Part shown: positions 52,371-53,645 of the stretch, piece after piece
How the letters are laid out: each line of letters starts with the position of its first letter
How positions within the stretch are numbered: position 1 is the first letter of the stretch
From: Paraburkholderia ribeironis
GTDB taxonomy: Bacteria > Pseudomonadota > Gammaproteobacteria > Burkholderiales > Burkholderiaceae
DNA: 53,645 bases
Assembly (NCBI RefSeq): GCF_900019265.1
Contig: NZ_CYGX02000046.1
Coordinates: 12,423-66,067 of the forward strand
Direction: 5' to 3'
Program-made: the position numbers and the translations under genes
Notes under the pieces: model-generated
Seen by the model: only the letters and a program-made list of their open reading frames with translations
What the model was told of the DNA's origin: nothing
The model's database searches: none

Positions 52371-53561
52371 ATGAAAACCGACATGTTTTCGTCGCTAAAA
52401 GTGCTCCACGGCGCGGCCCGCAGCACCGCCCTGTCGATGGCCGTCTCGCTGGCCGTCGCGGCGGCGATTGCCACGCCTGTCAGCACTTTTGCCGCCACGC
52501 CTGCCGCAACTGCAAAAACCTCGAAACACACCAAAGCCACGCACAAGCCGGCCGCCGCTGATACCGCCAAGGTGTCGGACAAGTCGGCGAAGGCCGTCAA
52601 GGGCGCGGCTGCGAAGACCGTGGCCGCCGCGGAAGACGATGCGCCGCGCGCCAGTGTCAAGCGCAAGCGCGTGAGCTTCACGTCGAACGGCCGTCACCAC
52701 GCGGTGATGCGCCGAGTCGCGTTCGAGCCGCGTCAACCGAGCGTTGGACAGGCTTTTGGCCTGCACGAAACGCCGGATGCATTGATGCTGCGCTCGAGCG
52801 TCGCGTATGTGATCGATCAGAACACCGGTGAGCCGCTGTTCGACAAGAACTCGCGAGCAGTGGTACCGATCGCGTCGATCACCAAGCTGATGACGGCGAT
52901 GGTGGTGCTCGATTCGAAAGAGCAGATGACCGACCAGATCGAAGTCACCGACGAAGACCGCGACTACGAGAAGAACACCCACTCGCGGCTGTCGGTGGGC
53001 TCGGTGCTCTCGCGTGAAGACATGCTGCATATCGCGCTGATGGCGTCGGAAAACCGTGCCGCCGCGGCACTGTCGCGTTACTACCCGGGCGGCCGGCCGG
53101 CGTTCCTTGCGGCGATGAACGCGAAGGCGAGGCAGCTCGGCATGACCGACACGCACTTCGAAAACTCGACGGGTCTGACGAGCCAGAACGTGTCGAGCGC
53201 GCGTGACCTCGTGAAGATGGTCAACGCGGCGTATCAATATCCGCTGATCCGCAAGTTCTCGACCGATCACAGCTATGAGGTGTACACCGGCAAGCGCACG
53301 CTGGCTTACAACAGCACCAACGCGCTGGTGCGCAACCCGACGTGGGACATCGGTCTGCAGAAGACCGGTTTCATCAACGAAGCGGGTGAGTGCCTCGTGA
53401 TGCAAGCGACCATCCATGGCCGCCCGATGGTCCTGGTTCTGCTCGATTCGTCGGGCAAGTACTCGCGCTTCGCGGACGCGACGCGCCTGCGCACGTGGCT
53501 GGACAACGGCGGCGACCAGCCGCGCATTACCAGCGCGGACGCCAGCGATCCGGGCACCTGA
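52371..53561 (+). CDS. pbpG: D-alanyl-D-alanine endopeptidase (PBP7/PbpG type)
   Basis: This 396-aa penicillin-binding protein has low molecular mass and cuts peptide cross-links in peptidoglycan. A hydrophobic signal segment (TALSMAVSLAVAAAIATPVS) sends it to the periplasm. A Lys/Ala-rich spacer of about 60 residues follows. The serine peptidase domain has the SxxK motif (Ser169 in ASITKLM), SEN (226-228) and KTG (331-333), all intact. It is longer at the N-terminus than E. coli PbpG (about 310 aa) because of the signal and spacer. ATG 52371 is chosen because the frame upstream has no family sequence. Confidence 0.93.
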   Translation: MKTDMFSSLKVLHGAARSTALSMAVSLAVAAAIATPVSTFAATPAATAKTSKHTKATHKPAAADTAKVSDKSAKAVKGAAAKTVAAAEDDAPRASVKRKRVSFTSNGRHHAVMRRVAFEPRQPSVGQAFGLHETPDALMLRSSVAYVIDQNTGEPLFDKNSRAVVPIASITKLMTAMVVLDSKEQMTDQIEVTDEDRDYEKNTHSRLSVGSVLSREDMLHIALMASENRAAAALSRYYPGGRPAFLAAMNAKARQLGMTDTHFENSTGLTSQNVSSARDLVKMVNAAYQYPLIRKFSTDHSYEVYTGKRTLAYNSTNALVRNPTWDIGLQKTGFINEAGECLVMQATIHGRPMVLVLLDSSGKYSRFADATRLRTWLDNGGDQPRITSADASDPGT

Positions 53562-53603
53562 CGTGTTGCGGCGGCCAGTCGGCAAGGCCGGCCGTCTCCA
53601 AAG

Positions 53604-53628
53604 CAAAAAGCCTCGCAATTGCGAGGCT
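53604..53628 (-). terminator. terminator for a minus-strand gene beyond the window
   Basis: AGCCTCGCAATTGCGAGGCT (53609-53628) is a perfect palindrome. On the minus strand it is followed by five T (A run at 53605-53609), so it probably terminates a gene entering from the right. Confidence 0.75.
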
Positions 53629-53645
53629 CAGACTGCTGACGAACC

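Overview
This window is a high-GC chromosomal segment of a Burkholderiales bacterium, most likely Paraburkholderia. The basis is protein character and gene order: an aceE-aceF-lpdA operon whose E3 carries its own lipoyl domain, followed by a phasin; glnA-ntrB-ntrC; argA back to back with hrpA; and a YadA-type adhesin. Most of it is conserved core metabolism and regulation. There is no complete prophage, insertion sequence, CRISPR array or large island.

Layout. 1-5.7 kb: a secreted LprI-like protein, a GAF-PAS-GGDEF-EAL cyclic-di-GMP protein, a small orphan ORF, a MerA-like flavin disulfide oxidoreductase and a cupin. 5.9-7.8 kb: a TMEM175-type channel, a second membrane protein and a YfcE-type phosphoesterase, tightly packed. 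7.97-9.84 kb: a lower-GC module holding a DapF-like protein with altered catalytic residues and a LysE exporter, enclosed by 24-bp inverted repeats. 9.9-16 kb: yggX and argA on the minus strand, divergent from hrpA around a shared palindromic TATAAT box. 16-19.8 kb: an octamer repeat array, the trimeric autotransporter and its AT-rich upstream region. 19.8-24.5 kb: a beta-propeller protein, a sterol-desaturase family hydroxylase, an EI24/CysZ-like membrane protein, a CinA N-terminal-like protein and a rhodanese. 24.5-29.2 kb: the nitrogen regulon core, with three NtrC-like sites and a sigma-54 promoter before glnA, then ntrB and ntrC. 29.4-40.3 kb: S9 peptidase, exonuclease III, a small conserved protein, initiator tRNA-Met, an amino-acid racemase, a cytosine-deaminase-type amidohydrolase, oligopeptidase A, an OafA-type acyltransferase and folD. 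40.9-50.6 kb: a FixJ/FixL-type two-component pair divergent from the pyruvate dehydrogenase operon. 51-53.6 kb: a phasin and a PBP7-type D,D-endopeptidase.

How the parts fit together. GlnA is the main regulatory output of NtrBC, and the sites before glnA match that circuit. The pyruvate dehydrogenase genes encode all three subunits, and a large dyad overlaps the predicted -35 box of their promoter. The phasin promoter carries two TGC-N3-GCA elements, which fits control by the polyhydroxybutyrate regulator PhaR.

The most unusual features are the inverted-repeat-bounded dapF-like/lysE module, the large dyad at aceE, the apparently leaderless argA/hrpA divergon, a hairpin just before the amidohydrolase gene, and many different short tandem repeats in the gaps just downstream of genes.
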